In this document: positions 13,119 to 20,421 of the stretch, in pieces
Numbering within the stretch: position 1 is the stretch's first letter
Layout of the letters: each line of letters opens with the position of its first letter
Virus record (IMG/VR): IMGVR_UViG_3300021341_000069
Location: 1-20,421 of that record
Length of the DNA: 20,421 bases
Strand: one strand, 5' to 3'
Origin: a virus
Notes under the pieces: generated by a model
What the model was told of the DNA's origin: nothing
What the model saw: only the letters and a program-made list of their open reading frames with translations
Databases searched by the model: none
Translations under genes and position numbers: made by a program

Positions 13119-13823
13119 CTACCGGACGAGGTAGCCGATGAACGAGATGAGCAGGGTGTTTGCGGTCTCGTCGTTCACCGTCGAGATGACGCCGGCCGCC
13201 AGCGTCCAGTCGGTGGTTGCCACACGGTTCGGCGGCGTCGCCCATGCGTTGGAGCTCGTGACGATGGCGAGCATGGACACGACCGACTCCACGCGGAAGC
13301 CGGCGCCGCCGTAGTCGACCGCGGCGGCGCTCAGATCGATGGCCGCGGCGTTGGGGCCAGCCACCGAGACCGTGAACGGCCGGAGCGCGGCGCGCGCCGT
13401 GACGCCACTGTGGTCGTTGATGGCGACCCATGCCTTGCCATCCTCGAAGCCGACGATGGTGCCGATGGGGATGCCGGTCGAGTTGGCGTTGGTGGCGAGA
13501 CACACGGTGGCGTTGTCGACCAGGTACGCCTCTTTGCCCACGTCGGCGGCGACGATGGTGTCCACCGCCAGCAGGAAGTCGCCCTCGGTGTAGAGCTCGA
13601 CATCCTCGTCACCGGCGGCGCCGGTGCTGTTGTCGACGCCGACGCGCACGACGCCCGCGAAGTCGTAGCCAGACACCGAGGAGCCGTCCTCGGGGTTGAC
13701 CACGTAGCCGCCGCTGATGCAGGCGAGGGTGAGGGTGAAGAGCGCCGTGGTGGCGGCCACCGGAAGGTCGGCCAGGGCACCGGCGCGGCGAGGGGTTTGC
13801 AGGTCGGCGGAGGCTTCGGACAT
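13119..13823 (-). CDS. Probable head decoration/cement protein (between protease and capsid)
   Basis: 234 residues from the ATG at 13823 (MSEASADLQTPRRAG); a GTG three codons earlier is possible. Neither start has a purine-rich Shine-Dalgarno sequence. The middle of the protein reads like small beta-barrel capsid decoration proteins of the DUF2190 kind: DFAGVVRVGVDNS, then GDFLLAVDTIVAADVGKEAYLVDNATVCLATNA and GIPIGTIVGFEDGKAWVAI. The C-terminal third is a separate beta-rich segment, including SMLAIVTSSNAWATPPNRVATTDW, that I do not recognise. Its place between the I-type protease and gpT equals that of Mu gp33 (J), and decoration proteins commonly lie beside the capsid gene. The product would bind the outside of the head lattice. 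The role is inferred from pattern and position and not from a signature motif. Confidence 0.6.
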   Translation of the reverse strand: MSEASADLQTPRRAGALADLPVAATTALFTLTLACISGGYVVNPEDGSSVSGYDFAGVVRVGVDNSTGAAGDEDVELYTEGDFLLAVDTIVAADVGKEAYLVDNATVCLATNANSTGIPIGTIVGFEDGKAWVAINDHSGVTARAALRPFTVSVAGPNAAAIDLSAAAVDYGGAGFRVESVVSMLAIVTSSNAWATPPNRVATTDWTLAAGVISTVNDETANTLLISFIGYLVR

Positions 13824-13979
13824 CAGGAGCACCGTGGCGGCGAGGGAAGGGGTGCGGCCTCTGCGGTGGAATCGAGCAAGCGAGGCCGCAAACCTGCTCG
13901 TCGTTGGGGTGCGGCGCTTTGACGAGGTCGGGGAAGGAAGGGTGGACCGGGCCGCGAGCCCACCCTCTTGGCGGAGGGC
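13824..13979 (-). other. Largest intergenic gap, with nested inverted and direct repeats, upstream of the decoration gene
   Basis: 156 bases without a convincing gene, the only such gap in the window. A 10-base direct repeat GGGGTGCGGC (plus-strand reading) lies at 13849-13858 and 13906-13915. Between the copies is a 9-base perfect inverted repeat, TGCGGCCTC at 13853-13861 and GAGGCCGCA at 13882-13890, with a 20-base spacer. A second 6-base inverted repeat, CGAGCA 13873-13878 and TGCTCG 13895-13900, overlaps it. A 5-base stem with a 6-base loop (13963-13978) sits just past the protease stop. No sigma-70-like -35/-10 pair or T-run is evident. It could be a structured leader, an operator or an internal late promoter for the decoration and capsid genes. 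Confidence 0.5.
13963..13978 (-). terminator. Weak hairpin just after the protease gene
   Basis: CCCTC and GAGGG flank a six-base loop directly downstream of the protease stop codon. There is no U-tract, so at most it slows transcription or protects an RNA end. Confidence 0.2.
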
Positions 13980-15098
13980 CTACTTGTCGGCGGCGAGCTG
14001 CTCGGCGTACTCGGCATCGGTCAAGCCAAGCTGGCCAGCCACGCTGCTCTGTTCGTCGGTGAGGGCGACCGCAGAACCGCCAGCAGCCCCAGCGGCGGGG
14101 CCCTTGCGGTCCTTGGCGGCGCCCGGGAAGCTCACGGGAGCGGACTCGACCCACTTCTCGGCGGCAGCCAGGTCGGACAGCGCCCAGCCCTTGAGCCAGT
14201 CGCGCTGTGCCTGGGTCACCTTGCCCGCGGCTTCGGCCTGGTCCACCAGGCTGCCTGCCTTGAGCTCGGCCAGCTCGGTCTTGACCGCATCGTGGTCGGA
14301 CAGGGCGACGTAGCCGGCATGACCGAGAGCAGGCGGCAGCGCGGTGACGGCCGCCTCGGCGGTGGTGCCGTCGGGCAGGTGGCTCAGCGCGACCTCGCCC
14401 ACCTTGGCGTTGGCCTGCAGCGCCTCCACCGCGGAGGTCACCTCGGCATCGGTCGCGGTCAGGGGAAGCCCGAGCCGGGCCCGGACATCGCTTGCGCCTG
14501 CGGACAGCGCCCGCACCCGCCCCAAGGCGTCGTCGGCCGTGGAGGTCGTCGAGAGAGCCAGGATGGCGCACAGGGAGGGGAGCAATTCCATGGTTTCAAT
14601 CTCCGAGGCGGGGTCGTCGCTGGCGGCGATGGCCGGGAGCCCCTCAAGAAACGGGCTGTTGGTGAGGGCCACCGAGTGGAGCACCGCTCCGATGGGTGCT
14701 CCGGTCCGCTTGTCGCGGCGGTCGAACAGAATGACCGGACTCAGGTAGAGATACTCGCGGTTGCCGATGGCGGTGGCCGTTGCCTGCGTCCACTCGGGGC
14801 GCACCTCCAAGGCGTGCCCACCGTCGTCCGTCGCGACGACCCGCACCTCCAGGCCCCAGCCGGCCGCAGGTGCTGGCTGGCCGTTGCTCTTGCTCCGCAG
14901 CGTCTGGTGCTCGAAGTCGAAGACCACGCGGCCACCGCTGTAGCGATGGAAATTGGCGGCCATCTGCTGCAGGTGCTTGACGGTGAGCTCGAAGGGCCGG
15001 GCATGCCCGCGCCACTGGCCGGTCAAGGCCACCTGCACCCACTCATGGGGCGTCGTCTGTCCGTCCTGCAGCAAGCTCAGGGCCAGTGCTTTCAACAT
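13980..15098 (-). CDS. Head maturation protease/scaffold (Mu I protein family)
   Basis: 372 residues from the ATG at 15098 (MLKALALSLLQ), preceded by GGGAGAG; the frame is open 14 codons further up but that part overlaps the portal gene. The N-terminal half carries the Mu I hallmark FDFEHQTLRSK (residues 60-70), with WGLEVRVVATDDGG, REYLYLSPVILFDRR and VALTNSPFLEGLPAI further on, as in Mu-like prophage I proteins. The C-terminal third is helical and scaffold-like (EVTSAVEALQANAKVGEVAL, AELKAGSLVDQAEAAGKVTQAQRDWL) and ends LTDEQSSVAGQLGLTDAEYAEQLA. In Mu the full protein is the protease and its C-terminal part, translated separately as gpZ, is the scaffold. I see no clear internal start for a separate scaffold here: the few in-frame Met codons lack obvious Shine-Dalgarno sequences. 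The stop is followed by a weak inverted repeat and the 156-base gap. Confidence 0.9.
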   Translation of the reverse strand: MLKALALSLLQDGQTTPHEWVQVALTGQWRGHARPFELTVKHLQQMAANFHRYSGGRVVFDFEHQTLRSKSNGQPAPAAGWGLEVRVVATDDGGHALEVRPEWTQATATAIGNREYLYLSPVILFDRRDKRTGAPIGAVLHSVALTNSPFLEGLPAIAASDDPASEIETMELLPSLCAILALSTTSTADDALGRVRALSAGASDVRARLGLPLTATDAEVTSAVEALQANAKVGEVALSHLPDGTTAEAAVTALPPALGHAGYVALSDHDAVKTELAELKAGSLVDQAEAAGKVTQAQRDWLKGWALSDLAAAEKWVESAPVSFPGAAKDRKGPAAGAAGGSAVALTDEQSSVAGQLGLTDAEYAEQLAADK

Positions 15099-15109
15099 CG
15101 TCTCTCCCG

Positions 15110-17455
15110 TCAGGCGGCCACGCCGAGGGCGTCGCGCCACTCGAAGGGGAAGCCGCTGAAGTCGAATTCATGGGGTTCCATGCCGGGGTTCCGTCGCCAT
15201 CCGTGGTCCGGCACGGCGGGCTCCGACACCACCCGACCGTCGGCGAGGGTCTGCCGGATGCGGGGCAGCGCGTCGGAGATGGTGAGGCCCATCTGAGCGA
15301 CCTCCGCCGCCGTCAGGGCACGCACTCGGCACCGGCAGTTGTGGCCGTTGAGCGGGTACCAGGTCTGCCAAATTGGATGCCCCACCGGGTAGACCTTCCG
15401 GTCCATCGCCGCATGCGTCGGGCGAGCGTTGAACATCGCGTCATAGAGCAGGTAGGGACGGCGCTTTGCCTGCCTGGGGCTCGACTGCTGCGCCCACCGG
15501 CCGCCGTGGTAGGCGCTGTTGGTGTTGTTGCGGAACACCAACTGCACCCGGTGAGGGGCGCGGCCCTCCATCCCGTGGGCCGACAACGTGCTGTCGAAGC
15601 GGTCCTCGAAGTCCGCGATGGTCATGCCTTCTTCGATGACAGCGCGCTGAAGGTCGGCGATGGCCTCGACGGCCTGCAGCGAGGTGAAGCCAGCGATGGA
15701 GAAGGCGCGGGCGGTGTGCTCCTCGCCGAGGGCCCGGAAGGCGGCCGACGTCATCGGCACCTTCTGCCGCCACCACTTCTCCGCCTTGAGCGGGTTCACT
15801 TTGGGCCACTCGCCCAGCGCCACGTCCCCGAGCTCCACCTGTGCGCGGCCGACGAGCTCGCCGGTCAAGGTCGCCGCAGCGACCTCCGAAGCCAGGTGGT
15901 CAAGATCGAGCTGACGCAGGGCGGCGACCAGTCGGGCCGAGATGTCGCCCAGCGACGAAGCCTGCTGCACATGGCGCCGGAGGTGCTCCAGCACGTCTTC
16001 CCAGGCTCCGTAGCCGCCGTGGTTCAGCGCCCTGCGCACCACTGCCACCACGTCGGCCCCAAGGGCGTCAGTGGGGTCGGCGAGCGCCAGTCCGCACTCT
16101 GGCCCGTGGATGTGGTCTGAGGCGGCCACCTGGTCGTCGCCCTTGGCGTCGGTGTCGGTGTCTGGCTCTTGGGGCGTGCCGTAGGTCTCGGCGCCCGCGT
16201 CGGGCTCCGGCACCCCGAAGGTCTCGTGGACGTGGCCCTTGTCGAAGCGCACCCCGATTTTCGCCAAGTCCACGTACAGCTTGGCGCGGGCGGCGAGGTC
16301 CTCTGCGGGCTCGGCCACCAGGCGGAACTTTGGATACCGCCGCTGCGGCCCGAACTGGAATTGCACCAACGGCCGCACGAGCTGCGCCGTGATGGTCTCC
16401 GACACCTGCTCGGCGTCACTCTCGAGAAGGTCTTGCCGCACGTCGGCATGCACCGAGCCGAGCGCCTGTGTGCCGTGCTGGCCCTCCGACGTGGTGAGCG
16501 TCTGACCGAGCACGGCCACGGCGTACTCAGCGGCGCCCCACTCCACCAGGCTGCGGTAGACGTCGACGCTCGCGCCCTTGTTCTGGGCAGCCGGAAACTC
16601 GATGCTGCAGCCCTCGGGAATGATGGCCGCCGCGTCGACCCCAAGGTGCTGCAGCGCCTGGTAGAGCACCCTGCGGTCAGTCTCCGAGGTGCCCGGCCGG
16701 TAGCGACCCACGCGCAGCGGAGCGCCGTAGGTCTCCGCGAAGATGAGCCAGTCTTTGAGCGTGTAGGACCGGAACAGGAACACCCAGGCGAGCGCTCGAC
16801 CGAGGGCACCGCCGGCCGCCGTGGACCCCGAAAGGGCGGTCATCTCGTGCCACACCCAGGCGTTGGGCTCCAGGGCTTCTGCGTTGCCCGAGTCGTTGAC
16901 GATGCCCCAGACGTCGGGGCGCTCGGCCGTTGGTCGGAACCAGTGCGCAGGCCGGTGGAGGAGGCCGTTGATGGTGGTCAGCCCGCCGCCCTGTCGCCAG
17001 TCGATTTCGAGGCCCGAATAGCCCTTGCTCACGGCGTCCATCATGTGGATCAGCGAGGTCCGAAACGCGGGAATCTCCGCGAAGACGTCCTCGACGTACT
17101 GCGAGATGCGGGCATCGGTGCGCCGCTCGGAAGGCGGCACGATGCGGTACGGAAGGCCCGCGAGCGCCCGCTTTCGGGTGCCCAGAACACTCATCAGGCG
17201 GGTGTCCCGGCCTTCGATGTCGCGGAGCAGCTCCGCTTGCGCTTGGGGGTCGCCGTCTTCGGCCTGGCGCAGGTAGGCCGCGAGCCGTTGCGGGGTCAGC
17301 CCGACCGTGCGGGCAGTGCTGCCCACCGACCGCATGCCCGACCAGCTCGGGTGGTGGCTGGCCTCCACGGGCTGCCTGGTGGTCCGGGTGTCCGCCAGTG
17401 CCAGCGACACCGGCGAACCGGCCATGAGGCCCCACATGTCCTTGAGCCAGCTCAT
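15110..17455 (-). CDS. Portal protein (DUF935, Mu gp29) fused to Mu F-type head morphogenesis domain (gp30)
   Basis: 781 residues. The frame is open further upstream, but the ATG at 17455 (MSWLKDMWG) has a GAGGAG eight bases before it and shares one base with the terminase stop, so I take it as the start. Residues about 40-410 read as a DUF935 portal: AYLRQAEDGDPQAQAELLRDIEGRD, SKGYSGLEIDW, KDWLIFAETYGAPLRVGRY and a SVHADVRQDLLESDA segment. An acidic linker of about 420-455 follows (TPQEPDTDTDAKGDD). The C-terminal part matches the Mu gpF/SPP1 gp7-type minor head domain: NTNSAYHGGRW at about 640, then HAAMDRKVYPVGHPIW and LNGHNCRCRVRAL at about 700-711. In Mu these are two genes. There is no stop or frame change between them here. 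The portal is the DNA entry ring; F is a minor head protein needed for assembly. Confidence 0.92.
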   Translation of the reverse strand: MSWLKDMWGLMAGSPVSLALADTRTTRQPVEASHHPSWSGMRSVGSTARTVGLTPQRLAAYLRQAEDGDPQAQAELLRDIEGRDTRLMSVLGTRKRALAGLPYRIVPPSERRTDARISQYVEDVFAEIPAFRTSLIHMMDAVSKGYSGLEIDWRQGGGLTTINGLLHRPAHWFRPTAERPDVWGIVNDSGNAEALEPNAWVWHEMTALSGSTAAGGALGRALAWVFLFRSYTLKDWLIFAETYGAPLRVGRYRPGTSETDRRVLYQALQHLGVDAAAIIPEGCSIEFPAAQNKGASVDVYRSLVEWGAAEYAVAVLGQTLTTSEGQHGTQALGSVHADVRQDLLESDAEQVSETITAQLVRPLVQFQFGPQRRYPKFRLVAEPAEDLAARAKLYVDLAKIGVRFDKGHVHETFGVPEPDAGAETYGTPQEPDTDTDAKGDDQVAASDHIHGPECGLALADPTDALGADVVAVVRRALNHGGYGAWEDVLEHLRRHVQQASSLGDISARLVAALRQLDLDHLASEVAAATLTGELVGRAQVELGDVALGEWPKVNPLKAEKWWRQKVPMTSAAFRALGEEHTARAFSIAGFTSLQAVEAIADLQRAVIEEGMTIADFEDRFDSTLSAHGMEGRAPHRVQLVFRNNTNSAYHGGRWAQQSSPRQAKRRPYLLYDAMFNARPTHAAMDRKVYPVGHPIWQTWYPLNGHNCRCRVRALTAAEVAQMGLTISDALPRIRQTLADGRVVSEPAVPDHGWRRNPGMEPHEFDFSGFPFEWRDALGVAA

Positions 17456-19101
17456 CACCACGCTCCTCGACCGAAGCCGGCCGCTCGTCTCTTGATGCGC
17501 TGCAGAAGGCCCACCCCGCCGCCGCGACGCGATGCCCGCCGCATCCGGCGCCACCCCATCTCCAGGGCATCGAGGCCGTCGCGCTTGCCGTCTGGGTAGT
17601 CCTCAGCCTGCACCTGCAGGTTGCGGCAGCTCCGGTCGTCGGGAATGCGCACCCGGCCCTGATTCCAGGCCGGCGCCATCCCGCGCAGCCGCAGGTCTTT
17701 GTTCTCGGTCTGGGACTCGATGGTCTCCCAGCCGGTCAGCATGCCCCGGGTGCCCGCGTCGTCGACCAGCATCACTTCCATCAGGAGCTGAAAGCCGATG
17801 GCCTCGATGACGAGGTGGTCGGGGTCCTCGAAGGCCACGATGTCGTTGATGTAGCGGATGAGCTCGCGGGGGTCGCCGATGCGCAGCAGCTCACAGCGGT
17901 GGACCAGCACCCAACCGTCGGCCGTGGGGCCGCGAAGGATGACAAGCGCCTGATAGTCAGACTTGTCGGTCTTCCCGAGCGCAGGGTCGAAGATGAGCAT
18001 CGATGGAAGGTCGACGCCTTCGAAGTCCGCCCGCGCGTAGTGGTGCGTGGTGTGGAAGGGCTTCCCGGTCGACGGCGGGACGTCCATCATCTCCATCAGG
18101 AAGGCTTCAGGGTCGTCGGCCTCCTCGTCGCGGAGCTGCTCCAGGGTCCACCGCTCGGGCCACAGCACGGTCACACCATCGGGGAGGATGGCGGCGTAGC
18201 GCATCTTGTGCCACCGCTCGAACTGCCCATCCCGAGTGAAGCGGCACACCTGGCAGTCGGGGTGCAGCGGCGTGCCCACCATGAACACCCGGCCGACACC
18301 GGGCTCCAGACCGTAGTTCACGGCCGCCGTGATGTTCCGGGTCATCCGGTCGCGCACAGCCACGGTGCCCACGGTGCGCTTGCTGTCGGGGTCGTCGAAA
18401 ATGGCGAGGCGGGGGCGCCACTGGCGGTGCTTGCCCCCTCGAATCGAGCCGTCCATCCCGAAGGCGCGCACCCGCACGTTGGTGGCGCTCACAAAGTCGC
18501 GGTCAGACTGGCGCCCCTCCAGCAGCACCCGCCCGCCGTCGTCGGAGTCGAGGCCCCAGTCATACAAGAGGAGCGCGTTGTCTTGGAGCTCCTGCTTGAT
18601 GGCCGCGGTGAACTCGATGGCGGTGTCGAGGGTGACCGCGATGATCTGGATGTAGGGGTCCCAGAACAACTTGGGAGCGGCATCCCCCGCCTCGGCGAGC
18701 ACCTCGACGATGGCGGCGTAGAGGTCCGGGTCTTCGTCTTCGAGGCGCCCTTCTTCCCAGGCCCGCAGCACCGGCGCACACACCACCTGGTGCAGCGGGT
18801 AGGCGAAGGTGATGGTGGTGCTCTTGGCGTGGCCACGGGGGGCCCGAGCGACGATTCGCGCCTTCTGCTCAAGCGCCCGGTACATGTCGCTGTGCATCGG
18901 CGAGGGGGCGCAGCGGAAGTAGTGGGGCAGGTAGCTCAGGTTGAACCGCTCGGGCCAGACGACAGCCTCAGCCTTTCGCCTGAGCTGGCGGGCGTTGTCG
19001 TCGCCATCGAACTTGGCGCCGCGCACCTCGGCGGTACGGGCGGCGGTCTCGATTCGGTCCCAGAAGCGCTTCTGGGTGAGCGCCTTCACCGGGGCCGCCA
19101 C
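17455..19101 (-). CDS. Terminase large subunit (Mu gp28-like)
   Basis: 548 residues, GTG start at 19101 with GGAGG four bases upstream. This is the ATP-driven DNA packaging motor with a C-terminal nuclease that cuts host-flanked DNA for headful filling. Visible motifs, in order: Walker A-like APRGHAKST at about 87-95; Walker B LAIFDDPD at 232-238; coupling motif VGTPLH at about 275-280; RNase H-fold nuclease residues in LIFDPALG (Asp372), LVIEAIG (Glu433) and a later Asp in RDGLDAL (508-511). A CX2C pair lies at HPDCQVC just after the coupling motif. The C terminus is basic (RRMRRASRR, RIKRRAAGFGRG). Length is normal for Mu-like large terminases. The stop shares one base with the portal start (TGATG). 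The call is firm. Confidence 0.95.
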   Translation of the reverse strand: MAAPVKALTQKRFWDRIETAARTAEVRGAKFDGDDNARQLRRKAEAVVWPERFNLSYLPHYFRCAPSPMHSDMYRALEQKARIVARAPRGHAKSTTITFAYPLHQVVCAPVLRAWEEGRLEDEDPDLYAAIVEVLAEAGDAAPKLFWDPYIQIIAVTLDTAIEFTAAIKQELQDNALLLYDWGLDSDDGGRVLLEGRQSDRDFVSATNVRVRAFGMDGSIRGGKHRQWRPRLAIFDDPDSKRTVGTVAVRDRMTRNITAAVNYGLEPGVGRVFMVGTPLHPDCQVCRFTRDGQFERWHKMRYAAILPDGVTVLWPERWTLEQLRDEEADDPEAFLMEMMDVPPSTGKPFHTTHHYARADFEGVDLPSMLIFDPALGKTDKSDYQALVILRGPTADGWVLVHRCELLRIGDPRELIRYINDIVAFEDPDHLVIEAIGFQLLMEVMLVDDAGTRGMLTGWETIESQTENKDLRLRGMAPAWNQGRVRIPDDRSCRNLQVQAEDYPDGKRDGLDALEMGWRRMRRASRRGGGVGLLQRIKRRAAGFGRGAW

Positions 19102-19547
19102 GTCGCCTCCAACTGCTCCACGAAGGGTCGGACATGCGGCGCCACAGCTTCGAGCGCGGTGCGGTCCTCACGCTCCAGGTAGGCCACGAGCTCCTCGATG
19201 AACTCCACCAGGTGGGGCGAGCGGAACCGGTTCCCGTCCTCGGTCTCGCCGTAGCGGTGCTCGGGAAACACCTGCTCGATGGCCTTCCAGGCGTAGACCT
19301 TCTGGGGGTCGACGTTGCCCTCGGCGTCTATGCAATCGGCAAGGGCCTGGCGCTTCATGGCAGCGACCTTGGCGGAGTAGCCAAGGTCGTGCGCGCGCTG
19401 GTCCTGCCAGCCCTCTCGGGCCGCACGCTTCTGGAGCGTGGACAGGGGCAAGCCGGTCTGCTCGGCGACATCGGCGTAGGCGAGACCGTCTTCGACCACC
19501 ATGAGCCGAGCAATCCGCCACGCCTCTTCACGGGTGGTTTTGGGCAC
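19086..19547 (-). CDS. Terminase small subunit (Mu gp27 position, DUF3486-like)
   Basis: 153 residues with a GTG start at 19547, preceded by a clear GGAGG on the minus strand. Residues 5-48 contain a helix-turn-helix of the kind found in small terminases (EEAWRIARLM, then YADVAEQTGLPLSTLQKRAAREGW). The middle and C-terminal parts are helical and charged (VEFIEELVAYLERED). In Mu-like phages the gene directly before the large terminase recognises DNA and loads the motor, and the position and HTH agree with this. The 3' end overlaps the large terminase start by 16 bases, so the two subunits are probably translated together. Assignment to DUF3486 is from gene order; the HTH also resembles generic small-terminase HTH domains. 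Function confidence is fair, family confidence moderate. Confidence 0.75.
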   Translation of the reverse strand: MPKTTREEAWRIARLMVVEDGLAYADVAEQTGLPLSTLQKRAAREGWQDQRAHDLGYSAKVAAMKRQALADCIDAEGNVDPQKVYAWKAIEQVFPEHRYGETEDGNRFRSPHLVEFIEELVAYLEREDRTALEAVAPHVRPFVEQLEATWRPR

Positions 19548-19556
19548 GGCCCCTCC

Positions 19557-19856
19557 TCAGTCGAGGTCCTCGAAGTCGACACCGGGGTCTTCGATGCCCT
19601 TCTCGACGAGCTGCATGCCGGTGGGGGCGATGGTCCACGAGGTGACCTTGACGCCGGCGAGCTCGGTCACCTTCTTCTGGGTGTGGCCGAGCTGGTGCAG
19701 GTAGGACAGGTCGCGCACGAACTGCTTGGCATCGGCCGCATAGAACGCCTTTAGCTGGCGGTAGAGCAGCTTCTCAGCGATAGGGTGCGGCGCGTTGGCG
19801 TAGAGACTGTTGAGGATGAAGCCGCGCATGAGGCGGGTGAGCGTCGGGTCAGCCAT
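19557..19856 (-). CDS. Small winged-helix-like phage protein (Mu gp26 position)
   Basis: 99 residues starting MADPTLTRL. A longer open frame extends upstream, but that part lies inside the coiled-coil gene and reads as low-complexity shadow, so the ATG at 19856 is chosen. The layout suggests a winged helix: helical N half (residues 5-60, with an RQLKAFY...VRDLSYLHQLGHT segment), then a short beta-like tail (WTIAPTGMQLVEKGI) and a DPGVDF end. Small phage proteins of this shape between gp25 and the terminase small subunit are common in Mu-like phages and are often annotated as ArsR-like or VpaChn25_0724-type proteins. I recognise the family only by shape and position. The gene overlaps its upstream neighbour by 8 bases and ends 9 bases before the next start, so it is probably translated by coupling; the Shine-Dalgarno match is weak. 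Confidence 0.7.
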   Translation of the reverse strand: MADPTLTRLMRGFILNSLYANAPHPIAEKLLYRQLKAFYAADAKQFVRDLSYLHQLGHTQKKVTELAGVKVTSWTIAPTGMQLVEKGIEDPGVDFEDLD

Positions 19857-20421
19857 TGGAGTCCCCCAGGATGGCGAGAATGGCGGTGGTGTCGGAGTGG
19901 ACGGCGGCGACCTCGGTCTTGACCTCGGCGACGTCTGCCTTGACCTCAGCGACCTCCGCCTTGAGGGTGACCACTTCGGCTCGGAGCTCATCGAACTGCG
20001 CCTGCAGGTGAGCGACGTCCTGTTGGGTGGCCGACTCGGCGCGCACCTCTTCGATGGCGGCCTGCAGCTCATCCCGGCGCTCGTCAGACCGCTTTGACAC
20101 GCCCCCCACCCACGAGCGGGTGTCCTTGATGCGGTCTTCCAGGCGGGCCATCTCGCCAACCATCTCGGCCCGCGCTGCGGCGACTTCGCCATCAAGCTCG
20201 GCGCGGGCGGTGGCCAGGTCGCCCGTGATTTGGGCCTTGGTGACATCCACCGCTCCCTTCCGGCCCGCGAGCAGCCAGCCAACGCCGAAGACGATGACCA
20301 GGGCGACCAGCTCGGGCACACCGTCCGGCAGTCGGGAGTAGAGGCCCTCCCCGGCCCACGCGGAGCCAGGGAGAGCCAGAAGGGTGACCACCACAACCAC
20401 CCAGGAGATCAATCGAGCCAT
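19849..20421 (-). CDS. Membrane-anchored coiled-coil protein at the start of the head module (Mu gp25 position, DUF2730-like)
   Basis: 190 residues. Residues 1-23 look like a signal peptide or first membrane segment (positive MAR, then a VVVVV-rich core ending AWA). A second hydrophobic stretch follows at about 33-52 (VALVIVFGVGWLLAG) and then a charged segment. From about residue 60 to 175 the protein is a continuous heptad-like coiled coil, with repeated units such as EVAEVKADVAEVKTEV. In Mu-like phages the gene before gp26/gp27 and the terminase is a small membrane coiled-coil protein of the DUF2730 type, and this gene sits in exactly that place. The start ATG is the last codon of the window, so regulatory sequence upstream is out of view; the signal-like N terminus supports this start. 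The 3' end overlaps the next gene by 8 bases. The function is not known; a role in lysis, or in tethering head assembly to the membrane, is speculation. Confidence 0.75.
   Translation of the reverse strand: MARLISWVVVVVTLLALPGSAWAGEGLYSRLPDGVPELVALVIVFGVGWLLAGRKGAVDVTKAQITGDLATARAELDGEVAAARAEMVGEMARLEDRIKDTRSWVGGVSKRSDERRDELQAAIEEVRAESATQQDVAHLQAQFDELRAEVVTLKAEVAEVKADVAEVKTEVAAVHSDTTAILAILGDSNG

Noticed and set aside
13823-14017. 64-residue minus-strand frame in the gap upstream of the decoration gene
   Set aside because: Pro/Ser/Arg-rich shadow that starts inside the protease gene, without a ribosome-binding site.
17456-17554. N-terminal extension of the portal gene (33 residues from 17554)
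   Set aside because: It lies inside the terminase gene, is Arg/Ser-rich, and the ATG at 17455 has a clear GAGGAG and a TGATG overlap.
16169-17599. 476-residue plus-strand open frame opposite the portal gene, and similar ones at 17815-19182 and 13968-15296
   Set aside because: All mirror well-supported minus-strand genes, have no plausible domains or ribosome-binding sites, and run across several real gene boundaries.
1-20421. CRISPR array, tRNA, rRNA, insertion sequence, transposase, attachment site or phage end sequence
   Set aside because: No regularly spaced repeats, cloverleaf-like segments, transposase motifs or Mu-type end repeats were seen by reading; the window appears to be interior to the phage.

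Overview
The window is the late structural module of a Mu-like transposable myophage or prophage. It holds a virtually unbroken series of genes, all on the minus strand, so transcription runs from the right edge (20421) to the left edge (1). The DNA is strongly GC-rich throughout. Stop and start codons commonly overlap (TGATG, ATGA, GTGA, TAGTG) and several genes start with GTG, as expected of a translationally coupled late operon in a high-GC host. The host cannot be named from the sequence; a high-GC proteobacterium or myxobacterium-like host is a guess. Nothing on the plus strand looks real.

Head module (right to left, 20421 to 11067): a membrane-anchored coiled-coil protein (Mu gp25-like position), a small winged-helix-like protein (gp26 position), terminase small subunit (gp27 position), terminase large subunit (gp28), a long protein that fuses the DUF935 portal (gp29) to the Mu F head-morphogenesis domain (gp30), the Mu I-type protease/scaffold, a probable head decoration protein, the gpT-type major capsid protein, a gp36-type protein (DUF1320) and a Mu G-type virion morphogenesis protein. 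The G-type gene lies after gp36, not between F and I as in Mu.

Tail module (11070 to 1465): gp37-type protein (DUF1834), a DUF2635 miniprotein (gp38), the contractile sheath (L), a tube protein (M), a tail assembly chaperone whose gene overlaps a second frame in the way used by Mu (frameshift product predicted), the tape measure, a DNA-circulation protein N-terminal domain ending in 19 alanines, a separate gene for what looks like the rest of that protein, then the baseplate genes: hub (P/gp44), spike (gp45), gp25-like wedge (gp46), J-type wedge (gp47) and gp48. The sheath and this baseplate set show a contractile tail.

Left end (1464 to 1): a small beta-rich protein that is probably the receptor-binding fibre, an M15-family zinc peptidase endolysin, and one unrecognised gene. 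No holin or spanin, transposase, repressor, tRNA, CRISPR array or insertion sequence is visible.

The points most worth checking are the predicted -2 (or +1) frameshift in the tail chaperone gene, with a perfect internal Shine-Dalgarno sequence beside a slippery CGC_GCC; the portal-F fusion; the 156-base structured gap before the decoration and capsid genes; a pair of competing hairpins just after the capsid gene; and the split gpN with its poly-alanine tract.
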